NCBI GenBank assembly: GCA_029067085.1
Contig: JAIEFE010000013.1
Span: 248,001-312,000, forward strand
Direction of reading: 5' to 3'
Source of the DNA: Lachnospiraceae bacterium
GTDB lineage: Bacteria > Bacillota > Clostridia > Lachnospirales > Lachnospiraceae
DNA: 64,000 nt
In this document: piece after piece, positions 17,129-25,943 of the stretch
How the letters are laid out: every line of letters starts with the position of its first letter
Numbering within the stretch: position 1 is the first letter of the stretch
Made by a program: the position numbers and the translations under genes
The notes under the pieces: model-generated
What the model was told of the DNA's origin: nothing
Seen by the model: only the letters and a program-made list of their open reading frames with translations
Database searches by the model: none

Positions 17129-18103
17129 TTATTTGATGATGCCCAGCAGATTTCCCATGTCCTCATATAGTCTCTCTCTGGACTCATCCTTTAAAATAAC
17201 AGAGATATATGGCGTTCCGCTGCTGCTTCTGGAAAGCAATAACAGACAATGCCCCGCCGCGTTGGTAGTTCCGGTCTTTCCGCCCACCACGGTTACGTTT
17301 GCAGGCGCCTCGTACATCCCCCGCAAAAACAGATTTGTAGTCTCCATCTCCAGAGATTTTTCAGACCCGTCTGCCGCCGTATACACGGTGCTGTAGGAAG
17401 TCATCTGGATAATCTGACTGAAAAGCTCATATTTCAGGGCCTCCTGGAAAATCAGATAAAGATCATAGGCCGTCACATAATGACCTTCTTCCGTCAGCCC
17501 ATTCGGATTTTTAAAATTACATCTGGTAGCACCGATCTCCTTCGCTTCCTGATTCATCAGTTCCACGAAAGCCTCAACCGATCCGGATATTCCTTCCGCG
17601 ATCAGGATTGCCACATCATTTGCCGAATAGAGGAGCAGAATGTGCATCGCCTGATCAAGCGTCATCTTATCGCCGGGCTTTATGCCGCAAAGCACCGCAC
17701 CGGACTCCGTGACCAGCACATTCTCCGAAGCTGTAAAAATATCATCCGGAGAACCATGCTTGAGCGCTACAAGTGCCGTCATTACCTTTGTGAGACTTGC
17801 AGGATGAAGCTGATTGTTTACATTCTTTGCGTAGATCGTCTCCAGATTTTTTGTATCAAAGAGTGCCGCAGCAGACACATGGGACAAATCCACGCCCTCA
17901 GCCGTCACCTCACCTGCCGCCACACAGAGCTCCTTCGCAAAGGGCTCCAGAGTCTCTCTGTTTGCAATATTGATGAGCTGATAGCTGCTGACGTTCCCCT
18001 GTTGTTCGTAGGGCATGTCATATTTCGTGCTTCCACAGCCTGTAAGCAGAAGGGACACTGCCAGCATAAGAGCGCAGCTTCTTCCCGCCTTTATAAATTT
18101 CAC
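17129..18103 (-). CDS. D-alanyl-D-alanine carboxypeptidase, lipoprotein
   Basis: This is a class-A low-molecular-weight PBP (DacF/PBP5-like S11 family) that trims the terminal D-Ala of peptidoglycan stem peptides. The serine motif is PASLTKVMTAL, the second motif YSANDVAIL and the third GGKTGTTNAAG. The N-terminus (KFIKAGRS, hydrophobic core, lipobox LLTGC) marks it as a lipoprotein, unusual for S11 enzymes that often use a C-terminal helix. The frame stays open to 18232, but the upstream stretch is made of two copies of a hairpin repeat read as AQSRDLPAAN, which would place 43 extra residues before the signal peptide. The GTG at 18103 fits a normal signal peptide, though it lacks a clear ribosome site. 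Confidence 0.82.
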   Translation of the reverse strand: MKFIKAGRSCALMLAVSLLLTGCGSTKYDMPYEQQGNVSSYQLINIANRETLEPFAKELCVAAGEVTAEGVDLSHVSAAALFDTKNLETIYAKNVNNQLHPASLTKVMTALVALKHGSPDDIFTASENVLVTESGAVLCGIKPGDKMTLDQAMHILLLYSANDVAILIAEGISGSVEAFVELMNQEAKEIGATRCNFKNPNGLTEEGHYVTAYDLYLIFQEALKYELFSQIIQMTSYSTVYTAADGSEKSLEMETTNLFLRGMYEAPANVTVVGGKTGTTNAAGHCLLLLSRSSSGTPYISVILKDESRERLYEDMGNLLGIIK

Positions 18104-18139
18104 CGTGTTTGCCGCAGGTAAATCTCGTGATTGAGCGTT
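18101..18139 (-). repeat. Two-hairpin repeat, degenerate copy
   Basis: CACCGTGTTTGCCGCAGGTA and following bases match the copy at 18158 but with CGTG instead of CGAG, and the second hairpin is cut after ATTGAGCG. It sits directly over the probable start of the DD-carboxypeptidase gene. Confidence 0.7.
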
Positions 18140-18157
18140 GTTATTTTTTCGTTTTTT

Positions 18158-18206
18158 CACCGAGTTTGCCGCAGGCAAATCTCGTGATTGAGCGAAGCTC
18201 AATCGG
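18158..18206 (-). repeat. Two-hairpin repeat after mgsA
   Basis: Hairpin B is CGAGTTTGCC-gca-GGCAAA-t-CTCG (18161-18184). Hairpin A is GATTGAGC-gaa-GCTCAATC (18186-18204). On the coding strand hairpin A begins two bases after the mgsA stop codon TAA. Confidence 0.85.
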
Positions 18207-18602
18207 TTATTTATACATCTCACGCCACTCAAGATCTCCTCTGTCCAGTGATTTGATCAAAAGCTCTGCAGACGCCAGGTTCGTAGCGAGCGGAATATTA
18301 TGTCTGTCACAGAGCATTACCACATTGTTTACATCCGGCTCATGAGATTTCGGATACAGGGGATCGCGCAAAAAGATTACCAGATCGATCTGGTTATGCT
18401 CGATCTGTGCCCCGATCTGCTGGGCGCCGCCCAGATGTCCTGCCAGATATTTGTGAATCGACAAATTCGTAACTTCCTCGATCAGACGCCCCGTCGTCCC
18501 CGTTGCATAGAGCTCGTTTTTACTCAAAATACCTCTGTAGGCAATGCAGAAATTCTGCATCAGCTTTTTCTTTGCGTCATGCGCGATCAATGCAATATTC
18601 AT
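18207..18602 (-). CDS. mgsA: Methylglyoxal synthase
   Basis: This 131-aa cytoplasmic enzyme converts dihydroxyacetone phosphate to methylglyoxal and phosphate, a bypass when sugar phosphates pile up. Full family length. Visible are AHDAKK (residues 8-13), the phosphate-binding GTTGRL (35-40), HLGGAQQIGAQI (56-67), DLVIFLRDPLYPKSHEPD (73-90) and CDRHNIPLATN with the catalytic histidine at 101. Its ATG overlaps the rodA stop by four bases. Placement downstream of rodA and minCDE is a common Clostridia order rather than a functional link. Confidence 0.94.
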   Translation of the reverse strand: MNIALIAHDAKKKLMQNFCIAYRGILSKNELYATGTTGRLIEEVTNLSIHKYLAGHLGGAQQIGAQIEHNQIDLVIFLRDPLYPKSHEPDVNNVVMLCDRHNIPLATNLASAELLIKSLDRGDLEWREMYK

Positions 18603-19720
18603 TTGCTAACACCCCTGTCGTTTTTGCACTGCAGCCGCACGTTCATCACAAACCCGATCCCGATATACAGACTCACCAGCGAAGTGAGACCGTAGCTTAC
18701 AAACGGAAGCGGAATTCCCGTGTTCGGGCTTGCATAGGTGGCTACTGCTATGTTCAGCATCCCCTGAAATCCGATCCAGGCTGCCACCCCTCCCGCAATG
18801 ATCGTTCCGGCCAGATCTTTTGCCTTCCTAGCTACCATAATACATTCAAATGAAATGAAAATCAATAACACAATTACGATACAACCGCCGACAAAGCCAA
18901 ATTCTTCTCCGACAACCGCATAGATGAAGTCCGTCTCCACCTCTGCGATGAAATTGCCGTTTTTTACAGAGCTGATCTCATTGGTATTATAACCTTTTCC
19001 GTATAGCATTCCGGAACCGATGGCCATGACGGAATTGATCTGCTGATAGGCCTCGGTGTTTTCGTACTCCTCCGGATAAAGGAAGGCCAGTATGCGTCGC
19101 TGCTGAAATTCATCAATAATTTCCTGATCCGGCTGCAGGATCAAAGTCAACAGGATGACAAAGGCCGGAACCGCTACTGAAATGAATAAGATCACATATT
19201 TCCAACTCACACCGCCTAAAAACATCACCACGCAAAACAGGATCGCGACCATAATGCTTGTGGACATATCGGGCTGCTTATAGATCAGATAGAGCGAAGG
19301 GATAAACAAAAGTACACAGCTCCCCACAATCTTAAGCTTCCCCATCTCCTCCTTATGTTTCATAATGAATTGCGCATAAAATAAGATCAACAGGATCTTT
19401 GCCGTCTCCGAGGGCTGAAACTGAATGCCAAAGAGATTCAACCATCTCTGGGCGCCGCCGGCTCTGGCTCCGATTGTCCGTACCAGCCAGAGAAGGACAA
19501 GATTGACCACATACATGATCCAGGAAAATTTCAAGATCACCGTATAGTCAAACAGAGATATGACCAGCATCAGAAAAAAACCAAACACCGCACCTGCCAG
19601 CTGTCTGCTCTGCAGAGATTCCTTGGCACTTCCGATAGCCAGAACGCCGATGGCAGTGATCGCCACCACCAAAATGATCAATTTAAAGTCATAGTCCCTG
19701 ATATGATAATGCTTCAACAT
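18599..19720 (-). CDS. rodA: RodA-type peptidoglycan polymerase (SEDS family)
   Basis: This 373-aa SEDS glycosyltransferase has about ten membrane helices. Signature stretches are GARAGGAQRWLNLFGIQFQP, PSETAKILLILF, YKQPDMSTSIM, GSGMLYGKGYN, VETDFIYAVVGEEFGFVG and PLPFVSYGLTSL. With PBP2 (mrdA, 21673), MreB, MreC and MreD in the same run it should build the lateral wall, so RodA is favoured over FtsW; another SEDS gene at 47851 is the other candidate for division. Its AGGAG ribosome site directly follows the two-hairpin repeat at 19736. Confidence 0.9.
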   Translation of the reverse strand: MLKHYHIRDYDFKLIILVVAITAIGVLAIGSAKESLQSRQLAGAVFGFFLMLVISLFDYTVILKFSWIMYVVNLVLLWLVRTIGARAGGAQRWLNLFGIQFQPSETAKILLILFYAQFIMKHKEEMGKLKIVGSCVLLFIPSLYLIYKQPDMSTSIMVAILFCVVMFLGGVSWKYVILFISVAVPAFVILLTLILQPDQEIIDEFQQRRILAFLYPEEYENTEAYQQINSVMAIGSGMLYGKGYNTNEISSVKNGNFIAEVETDFIYAVVGEEFGFVGGCIVIVLLIFISFECIMVARKAKDLAGTIIAGGVAAWIGFQGMLNIAVATYASPNTGIPLPFVSYGLTSLVSLYIGIGFVMNVRLQCKNDRGVSK

Positions 19721-19735
19721 TTCCTATTTTCTCCT

Positions 19736-19783
19736 ACCGAGTTTGCCGCAGGCAAATCTCGTGATTGAGCGCAGCTCAATCGA
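19736..19783 (-). repeat. Two-hairpin repeat between minE and rodA
   Basis: Hairpin B spans 19738-19761 (CGAG ... CTCG), and hairpin A is GATTGAGC-gca-GCTCAATC (19763-19781). It begins right after the minE stop and ends immediately before the rodA ribosome site (CTCGGTAGGAG on the coding strand). Confidence 0.85.
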
Positions 19784-19784
19784 G

Positions 19785-20048
19785 TCATTGTTTTAAATCC
19801 AGAATCGGTATGTTAGCATAGAGGGTCGGATTTTTGATCCCATGCCCCTTTCCACTTGTCTGTGCGATCTGAATCTCCATACTCTTTGCATCAATCTTCA
19901 TATATTTTGATATCACCTTAGCAATATCGTTCTTGATCATCTCCATCATCTCCTGGGAACAGTTGACCCGGTCGGAAATGAGCAGTATTTTAAGCCTGTC
20001 TTTGGCTATTTGTCTGGAGCTTCTCCGTTTTAACAGATTCTTAAACAC
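19785..20048 (-). CDS. minE: MinE, topological specificity factor for septum placement
   Basis: This 87-aa protein has full family length. The N-terminal anti-MinCD helix region (SRQIAKDRLKILLISDRVN) and the C-terminal dimer region (MIKNDIAKVISKYMKID, IQIAQTSGKG, LYANIPI) are clear. MinE stimulates MinD ATPase at the membrane and drives oscillation, so a MinE here means an oscillating Min system rather than a DivIVA/MinJ anchor. The start is GTG with GGAGGGGATCAGT upstream. It is the third gene of minC-minD-minE. Confidence 0.92.
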   Translation of the reverse strand: MFKNLLKRRSSRQIAKDRLKILLISDRVNCSQEMMEMIKNDIAKVISKYMKIDAKSMEIQIAQTSGKGHGIKNPTLYANIPILDLKQ

Positions 20049-20060
20049 ACTGATCCCCTC

Positions 20061-20852
20061 CTAACCTTTATGGAAAATACCTGATACTTTCGCCCAGAAT
20101 GAAACGCCCTTCTCAAAATCCATGAAGGGGACCTCCTCTCCGAGCACCCTGTAACAGATATTCTGGTATGCCTTCCCCGCCAGCGTATTACTGCCCACAA
20201 GCGGTTCACCCTGATTCGTGGCTATCACCACATTCTCATCGTCAGGCACCCTTCCGATCAGCGGTAAAGACAGGATATCCACAACGTCCTCCGAAGACAT
20301 CATATCCCCCCGCCTGATCATATCCTGCCGGATTCGGTTGATGATCAGATCCATCCTATGTATCTCATTGGCCTCCAGAAGACCGATGATCCTGTCTGCA
20401 TCCCGGATGGCCGAAACCTCCGGTGTGGTTACTACAAGCGCCCTGTCAGCGCCGGCTATGGCATTCTGAAATCCCTGCTCGATACCGGCGGGACAATCCA
20501 GAATAATGTAGTCGAACTGATCCCGCAGATGGCTGATCATGCGCACCATCTGAGAGGGATTCACCGCGCTCTTATCCTTTGTCTGAGCCGAAGGCAGAAG
20601 AAACAGGGTCGGATAACGCTTGTCCCTGATGATCGCCTGTTTGATACGGCAGTTTCCCTCCACCACGTCCACCAGATTGTAGACGATCCTGTTCTCAAGT
20701 CCCATGACTACATCAAGATTTCTGAGACCGATGTCCGTGTCGATCAGGATTACCTTCTTGCCCATGGCTGCCAGACCTGTTCCAACGTTTGCTGAGGTAG
20801 TAGTCTTCCCCACCCCGCCTTTCCCTGATGTGACGACAATCACTTCACTCAT
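20061..20852 (-). CDS. minD: MinD, septum-site-determining ATPase
   Basis: This is a 263-aa ParA/MinD ATPase. The deviant Walker A is SGKGGVGKTTTSAN (residues 9-22), switch I/II motifs are IDTDIGLRNLDVVMG and DYIILDCPAGIEQGFQNA, and the C-terminal amphipathic membrane helix is WAKVSGIFHKG. It recruits MinC and is released by MinE. ATG 20852 has GGAGG seven bases upstream and is preferred over a start six codons earlier. The minC-minD gap holds one two-hairpin repeat. Confidence 0.94.
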   Translation of the reverse strand: MSEVIVVTSGKGGVGKTTTSANVGTGLAAMGKKVILIDTDIGLRNLDVVMGLENRIVYNLVDVVEGNCRIKQAIIRDKRYPTLFLLPSAQTKDKSAVNPSQMVRMISHLRDQFDYIILDCPAGIEQGFQNAIAGADRALVVTTPEVSAIRDADRIIGLLEANEIHRMDLIINRIRQDMIRRGDMMSSEDVVDILSLPLIGRVPDDENVVIATNQGEPLVGSNTLAGKAYQNICYRVLGEEVPFMDFEKGVSFWAKVSGIFHKG

Positions 20853-20924
20853 CGCAATGCCTCCATTCATGAATTGTTATCGTCCCCTGATGACCTTTCA
20901 CAAAAGCAATTGTGTACACCATTT

Positions 20925-20974
20925 CGGGAGAATGCAAAGCATTCTCGTGATCGTCGCTGCCGAGCGACGATCGG
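20925..20974 (-). repeat. Two-hairpin repeat between minC and minD
   Basis: Hairpin B is GAGAATGC-aaa-GCATTCTC (20928-20946) and hairpin A is GATCGTCGC-tgccga-GCGACGATC (20949-20972). The stem sequences differ from the other copies but pairing and spacing are kept. It directly follows the minC stop TAA. Confidence 0.8.
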
Positions 20975-21655
20975 TTATACAGGCAGGTCGTTCAGTAATT
21001 CTTTGGTAATCGGCTCTATCAATACTCTGGCGTCTTTTACATAAGCAATCTTTGGAAGAATCTTTGGTTTGATTGACCATTTGCTCTGTTTCTCTGAAGT
21101 TTTATATTTAAAATCGCCGATCTTTAGCTTTTCCGGCGACATTTCAAGCGCTACCACAAAATGTCCTTCCTCACCGTTTCCGCCCGCGTAGGCTTGTCCG
21201 TAGAGACCTCCTAGGATCACGATATCTTTGCTTGAGATGACACATGCTCCCGGATAGACATCCCCAAGCACAATGATGCTGTTCTCCGTCTCCAGAATCT
21301 GCCCGTCTTTTAAAGTCCCCTTATAGAACTGTCCGGCATTTTCCATCGACTCCTGATGGAAAGACAGCTTCTGCAATGCGCGCACAAAGGTCTTGTCCGT
21401 CTCCGGATCCTTTCCCATAATGCAGACGATGTTCAGTCTGGAATTCGCCGATATCGTGTCGATGATCTGACGTTCCTCCAGCTCGGAAAGCTCACGCCCT
21501 TCGAAGGATACCACCATGCTGGCATCTTTGAAAAAATTGGACGACTCCCGAAACTTTAAGGCAATCTCCTCAATCAATTGTGAGAAGGCTATCTCACTGT
21601 CTAAAAAAATGGAAAGGCCGTTCGGAAAACTCTTAATAATAACCGCATTTTTCAT
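20975..21655 (-). CDS. minC: MinC, septum inhibitor
   Basis: This 226-aa protein has an N-terminal FtsZ-inhibiting domain (about 1-100) and a C-terminal beta-helix (ILETENSIIVLGDVYPGACV, DIVILGGLYGQAYAGG) that binds MinD and dimerises. It blocks FtsZ rings near the poles with MinD. ATG 21655 (GAGGTGAAT upstream) is chosen over the GTG two codons earlier. The operon position is mrdA-minC-minD-minE-rodA, so division-site choice and wall growth share one transcription unit. Confidence 0.9.
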   Translation of the reverse strand: MKNAVIIKSFPNGLSIFLDSEIAFSQLIEEIALKFRESSNFFKDASMVVSFEGRELSELEERQIIDTISANSRLNIVCIMGKDPETDKTFVRALQKLSFHQESMENAGQFYKGTLKDGQILETENSIIVLGDVYPGACVISSKDIVILGGLYGQAYAGGNGEEGHFVVALEMSPEKLKIGDFKYKTSEKQSKWSIKPKILPKIAYVKDARVLIEPITKELLNDLPV

Positions 21656-21672
21656 ATTCACACCTCAATTCA

Positions 21673-24549
21673 TCAGTCTGCATTGATCGCGCCGCCCTCC
21701 AGAACGCCTGCCGTTCCGGTAATGATCTCACTTTCTTCTTTCAGTCCATAGTAGTATTCGTACACATCCTTTGCAATCTGGGCAGCATAATCGGATGTAT
21801 AGCCGTTTGCCACACGCACCGTCACTGATATTTCCGGCGCTTCATAGGGCGCGTAGCTGATAAAGAGCGCATGGTTAGGACGGTTTCTGCTCTCCTGCGC
21901 CGTACCTGTCTTACCGGCCACATCCACATCCAGATCCGCAAAGTATGCTTTGTTCTCCACCACCTGACGCATACCCGTGTGAATGGCATTCCAGTATGCC
22001 GGATCCATATCAATCCGGTTTCTGACATCAGCCGCATTATCCAGGATCAGGCTGCCGCTTTGATCCTCCACCTTGTCCACCAAGGTTAAATTATAACATG
22101 TTCCGCTGTTTGCGACCGTTGTAACATATCGCGCAAGTCCTGCCGTGGTGTAGTTATTCGTGCCGTGACCGATGGCGGAACGAACCGCATCGATATCGGA
22201 AATCCCCGGCGCATACTCCTCGATCTCCACGCCGGACGTCTCCGAGAGGCCGTACATATCCGCATATTTCGCCAATTTATTCAGACCAACGCTGTCATTG
22301 TAGGTATCTCCCACAATTCCAAGCCGATAACCCACCTCGTAGAAGAAATAGTTGCAGGAGTAGCGGATACCTCCCGTCACATTCAAGGAACCATGCGCAC
22401 CGGGATAAATATGGCATCGGGCCGGCGGAGTGATCTTATCGAAGATACCCACACAGGTAATGGTATCAGAAGTCGTAAGGACCCCCTCCAAAAGTCCTGC
22501 CGTGGCAGAAACGGGCTTAAAGGTAGACCCCGGCGCCGTCCGCTGCTGCGTCGCATAGTTTAGCATGGGACTGGATAAGTCATTTCTCAGACTTGCAAAA
22601 TAGGCAGCATCTACGCCGTTTGCCATCCGGTTATTATCATAGCTCGGATAGGATGACATAGCCCGCACATCCCCCGTATTCACATCGGTGACTACAATGG
22701 AACCGGAATAGGGATCCAGCGCAAGCTGCGCCGGCGTCAGGTCAAGCTGTTCAATACGATTCCGCAAAAAAACGTAGGGTGTAAGGACCCCCGATCGAAA
22801 CTGGGCGATCTCCTCTTCCGGCGGATTCACAATGTTCTGTTCCAACAGAAGTTCACAGATCTGCCTCCCTGTTATCTCATCGTTTAGGATCATATAGCGG
22901 TAGATTTTTTTATCGAAATCCACATCTCTGTCAAGTACATCAAAGATGTACTCCAAAATTTTATTATATATTTCCACAGAATCAGAATAGCGGGAATCAA
23001 TATTAAGCTTTGCCACATTGACCCAGTTCTGTGCGATGGCATAATTTAAGTACTCGTTTAAGCTGATCACTTCGTCCTTAGTCCAGGCGATGTAAGTGGC
23101 ATCACTCTTATCCACCACATCTTCCATAAGAATATTCCTGTCGTAGAGCGCTGCGGCAACATAGCTCTCATAAACCTGATATTCCTCTGTCAGCGCATCG
23201 TAGGGATTACAGGATACCAAAAGCTCGTCCTCCAGAGTTGCAAATACCCGCGCCTTTTTGTCCAGATAGGCTGCCCGGACAGCCGTTTCCGTCTCTCCCG
23301 CATATTTTGAAGTGAAATGGGAGGTGTCGATCACGTTATTATTGATACAGGCGTAGTACACATCATAGATCGGTATGGGGATATCCCCGCCGCTTCCGCT
23401 CTCTGGCGGCGTATACTCCTTGATATTTTGTATCTTGGCCAGCAGTATGCTTGCCAGCTTGGATTCCAGAATATGATAACACGCCTTCTGAAGCTCGGAA
23501 TCAATCGTCAGAGTAATGTCATTTCCTGCCGACGGTTCCACACGGTCGCTGGTCTCCACTACCTTACCCATATTGTCCACATGCACCGTCTCAGAACCTT
23601 TCCGCCCCTGAAGCTCCATCTCCATGGATGCCTCGATTCCGGATTTCCCCACGGTATCATTCGGATCATAATCAGGATCCTGCTCCTGCAGCGTTTTCAA
23701 CTCCTCCTGATCCACCCGACCCGTGTAGCCGACAATCTGCGCAAAGTAGATACTTTCGTTGTATTTACGTACCGTACCTTCTGCAATGGATACACCGTCT
23801 AAGGTATCCTCATTCTCCATAATAACAGCCACTGTCTTCGGAGAGACATTTTCGGCCACCGTAGTGGCAATATAGCGCTGATAGCTGTTGGCGCTCATGG
23901 CGTAGCGAACGGTAAGGATTTTCAGAACTTCCTCTTTCGTAAAACCGAGTCCTTCCACAAAGCTGTCAGAATCACTATCATCCGTGTAATCCCCGATTCC
24001 ATAGCGGGCAGTACTGCAAAGGTAAGTGATCACCTCGTCCGGAGAGGCACTCTTATTCTTCTCCTTCATGTCGTCTATGGAAGCATAACCATAAACATCC
24101 GCCAGAAAACGCAACAGCTGCGTTCCCTCCACATTGTATCGATAATCACCGTTTTTATCTACCTCTATGTGGAAACCGCCGATCACATGATCTCCGTTTT
24201 CTTCGATCATGGCAATCAGTCGGCGAATCGTATCGTTCAATCTGGCATTTTTGCGACGCCCCGATTCATACACATCCTCGATGGTGACAGCGTAAGCCAA
24301 CTCATTGTAGGCTAAAAGCTTCCCGTTTCTGTCAAGAATGTTGCCTCTCGTAGCCGGAAGTGTCCGCTTCTTTGTGATCTTCAGCTGGAAGTTGTTGTAA
24401 TACTCCTCTCCCCTTACGATCTGCAAGTTGAAGATCACGGAAATCAGATAGGCACCCATGCCCAGAATCACAAGCATCAGGACGATCAACCGCGAGGTGA
24501 CCATATTCAAAAAATTTTCTTTAAAACGCTCTAAAAGTTCCTCAAACAA
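21673..24549 (-). CDS. mrdA: Penicillin-binding protein 2, enlarged
   Basis: This is a 958-aa class-B PBP, the transpeptidase of the elongation complex with RodA. It has an N-terminal membrane helix (LIVLMLVILGMGAYLISVIF), a PBP dimer region, and the transpeptidase motifs PGSTFKPVSA (Ser near 675), SCNYFFYEVG and GKTGTAQES (Lys near 880). Usual PBP2 length is about 600-700 aa; an insertion of roughly 200-250 residues lies between the dimer domain and catalytic Ser (the region around VYYACINNNVIDTSHFTS and following). The start is TTG overlapping the mreD stop by eight bases. Confidence 0.9.
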   Translation of the reverse strand: MFEELLERFKENFLNMVTSRLIVLMLVILGMGAYLISVIFNLQIVRGEEYYNNFQLKITKKRTLPATRGNILDRNGKLLAYNELAYAVTIEDVYESGRRKNARLNDTIRRLIAMIEENGDHVIGGFHIEVDKNGDYRYNVEGTQLLRFLADVYGYASIDDMKEKNKSASPDEVITYLCSTARYGIGDYTDDSDSDSFVEGLGFTKEEVLKILTVRYAMSANSYQRYIATTVAENVSPKTVAVIMENEDTLDGVSIAEGTVRKYNESIYFAQIVGYTGRVDQEELKTLQEQDPDYDPNDTVGKSGIEASMEMELQGRKGSETVHVDNMGKVVETSDRVEPSAGNDITLTIDSELQKACYHILESKLASILLAKIQNIKEYTPPESGSGGDIPIPIYDVYYACINNNVIDTSHFTSKYAGETETAVRAAYLDKKARVFATLEDELLVSCNPYDALTEEYQVYESYVAAALYDRNILMEDVVDKSDATYIAWTKDEVISLNEYLNYAIAQNWVNVAKLNIDSRYSDSVEIYNKILEYIFDVLDRDVDFDKKIYRYMILNDEITGRQICELLLEQNIVNPPEEEIAQFRSGVLTPYVFLRNRIEQLDLTPAQLALDPYSGSIVVTDVNTGDVRAMSSYPSYDNNRMANGVDAAYFASLRNDLSSPMLNYATQQRTAPGSTFKPVSATAGLLEGVLTTSDTITCVGIFDKITPPARCHIYPGAHGSLNVTGGIRYSCNYFFYEVGYRLGIVGDTYNDSVGLNKLAKYADMYGLSETSGVEIEEYAPGISDIDAVRSAIGHGTNNYTTAGLARYVTTVANSGTCYNLTLVDKVEDQSGSLILDNAADVRNRIDMDPAYWNAIHTGMRQVVENKAYFADLDVDVAGKTGTAQESRNRPNHALFISYAPYEAPEISVTVRVANGYTSDYAAQIAKDVYEYYYGLKEESEIITGTAGVLEGGAINAD

Positions 24550-25060
24550 ACTTTTTTCCGCTCCTCAGTTCATTTCGCTCAAGCCCTGTATTGATCCAGA
24601 GAATAAGCGGGTATAAAAGCAAGGTTACAGCGATGGTATACACGATTTCCGGCAGAATCACGTGCAGAACATAGTATGTAAACTCAAAGCGTCCGCGAAG
24701 CAGGAATAAAATCACATAACATCCGATACCGTACAGAAAATCACTGCACAGAATCAAAGCTACGGGCAGCTTAATGTCCTGGGGATAAAAAATCGCTGCA
24801 AACTTTCCGTTCATATAGCCAATATACATGTACAACAACGCATAAAATCCGATCACGCTGGCGAAGAAAATATCCACCAGAAGTCCGCAGAAAAAACCGA
24901 TCAGAAGTCCCGTCTTCTCTCCGCGCATAAAACCGAAAGATGCAGTCAGTACAATCAACAGATTAGGGACGACGCCGCCAAACGATAGCGCGTGAAATAC
25001 CGTACATTGCAGCAGGAAACATATAAAAATCAGTAGTGCTGTGATAATGACACGTTTCAT
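24542..25060 (-). CDS. mreD: Rod-shape protein MreD
   Basis: This 172-aa membrane protein has about five hydrophobic segments and belongs to the MreD family (GGVVPNLLIVLTASFGFMRG, GLLIGFFCGLLVDIF, IGYMNGKFAAIFYP). It links MreC to PBP2/RodA in the elongation complex. The gene lies 13 bases after mreC and overlaps mrdA by eight bases. Sequence conservation in this family is low, so identification rests largely on hydrophobic pattern and gene order mreB-mreC-mreD-mrdA. Confidence 0.88.
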   Translation of the reverse strand: MKRVIITALLIFICFLLQCTVFHALSFGGVVPNLLIVLTASFGFMRGEKTGLLIGFFCGLLVDIFFASVIGFYALLYMYIGYMNGKFAAIFYPQDIKLPVALILCSDFLYGIGCYVILFLLRGRFEFTYYVLHVILPEIVYTIAVTLLLYPLILWINTGLERNELRSGKKFV

Positions 25061-25073
25061 AATAAATTCTCCA

Positions 25074-25943
25074 CTAATCCGGAATGGTCTGCTTCAACTG
25101 TCGAATCACCAGAACCTCCTCCAGATGTTCAAAATCAACAGCAGGCGTGATGCGGCCTGATTTTGTCAGGTTATTGGCGTCCGGTGATATGGTGTTGATA
25201 TAGCCGATCAGGATACCCGGCAGATACTTATCGCTGATGTCTGAGGTTACCACTTTGTCACCCTCAACGACTACCTCCTCACTATCAACGAGCTGGCTGA
25301 ATTCAATGACACCGGAGGCGTAGAGCTTCAGATTGCCCGATACGATCATGCGGTCGGAGCTGGAGAGCACCATAGCGCTCACATTGGAATCGTCAGCAAT
25401 AATAGATTTCACTTTAGCCCAGTTAGGTCCTACATCAACCACCCGTCCCACAAGACCGCTCCCTGCCATCACGTTCATATCAACTGCAATACCGTCCATA
25501 GCACCCTTGTTGATCACAAAAGCGTGAAACCAGTTTCCGGAGTCTCTTGCGATAATGCGCGCTCCTGTCTTCTCATACTCATCGTACTGAGCATCCAGAC
25601 TGTAGAGTTCCCGAAGGTTTGTCAACTCGTAACGGTCCTGTTGGAGCCTTGTGTTCTCAATGGTGAGCTCATCCACCTGCTTCTTGAGCTCTTCGTTTCT
25701 GGCGATTAACTCCCTGATCTGCACCAGTTCCTCGGATCGTCCTGCCAGCCAGCTTCCCACCACACTGATCCCCTCCTCAAAGGGAACTACGATATAACCC
25801 GCCGCAGCAGACAAAGGTCCGCTGAAAATCTTCGTATTGAAGGTTAATAGCACCAGTGCCGTGCACAGGATTGTTAAAATAAAAAGGAGATATTTACCGG
25901 GTAACGTAAATTTTTCTCCTTTTCTTTTGACGATTGGACTCAT
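25074..25943 (-). CDS. mreC: Rod-shape protein MreC
   Basis: This 289-aa protein has one N-terminal membrane helix (YLLFILTILCTALVLLTF), a coiled coil (about 75-120, rich in EEL, EELKKQVDELTIE), and an extracellular beta-domain pair (GARIIARDSGNWFHAFVINK, GSGLVGRVVDVGPNWAKVKS). It activates PBP2 within the elongation machinery. Its ATG overlaps the mreB stop (ATGA). No anomalies were seen. Confidence 0.92.
   Translation of the reverse strand: MSPIVKRKGEKFTLPGKYLLFILTILCTALVLLTFNTKIFSGPLSAAAGYIVVPFEEGISVVGSWLAGRSEELVQIRELIARNEELKKQVDELTIENTRLQQDRYELTNLRELYSLDAQYDEYEKTGARIIARDSGNWFHAFVINKGAMDGIAVDMNVMAGSGLVGRVVDVGPNWAKVKSIIADDSNVSAMVLSSSDRMIVSGNLKLYASGVIEFSQLVDSEEVVVEGDKVVTSDISDKYLPGILIGYINTISPDANNLTKSGRITPAVDFEHLEEVLVIRQLKQTIPD

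Noticed and set aside
17129..18232. Frameshift or pseudogene in the DD-carboxypeptidase
   Set aside because: All catalytic motifs are intact and in frame; the odd upstream stretch is the hairpin repeat, not a break.
18101..20974. CRISPR-like repeats
   Set aside because: Copies are few, irregularly spaced between genes and made of paired hairpins, with no spacers or cas genes.
20871..20974. Riboswitch before minD
   Set aside because: The stems match the dispersed two-hairpin family and show no known riboswitch core.
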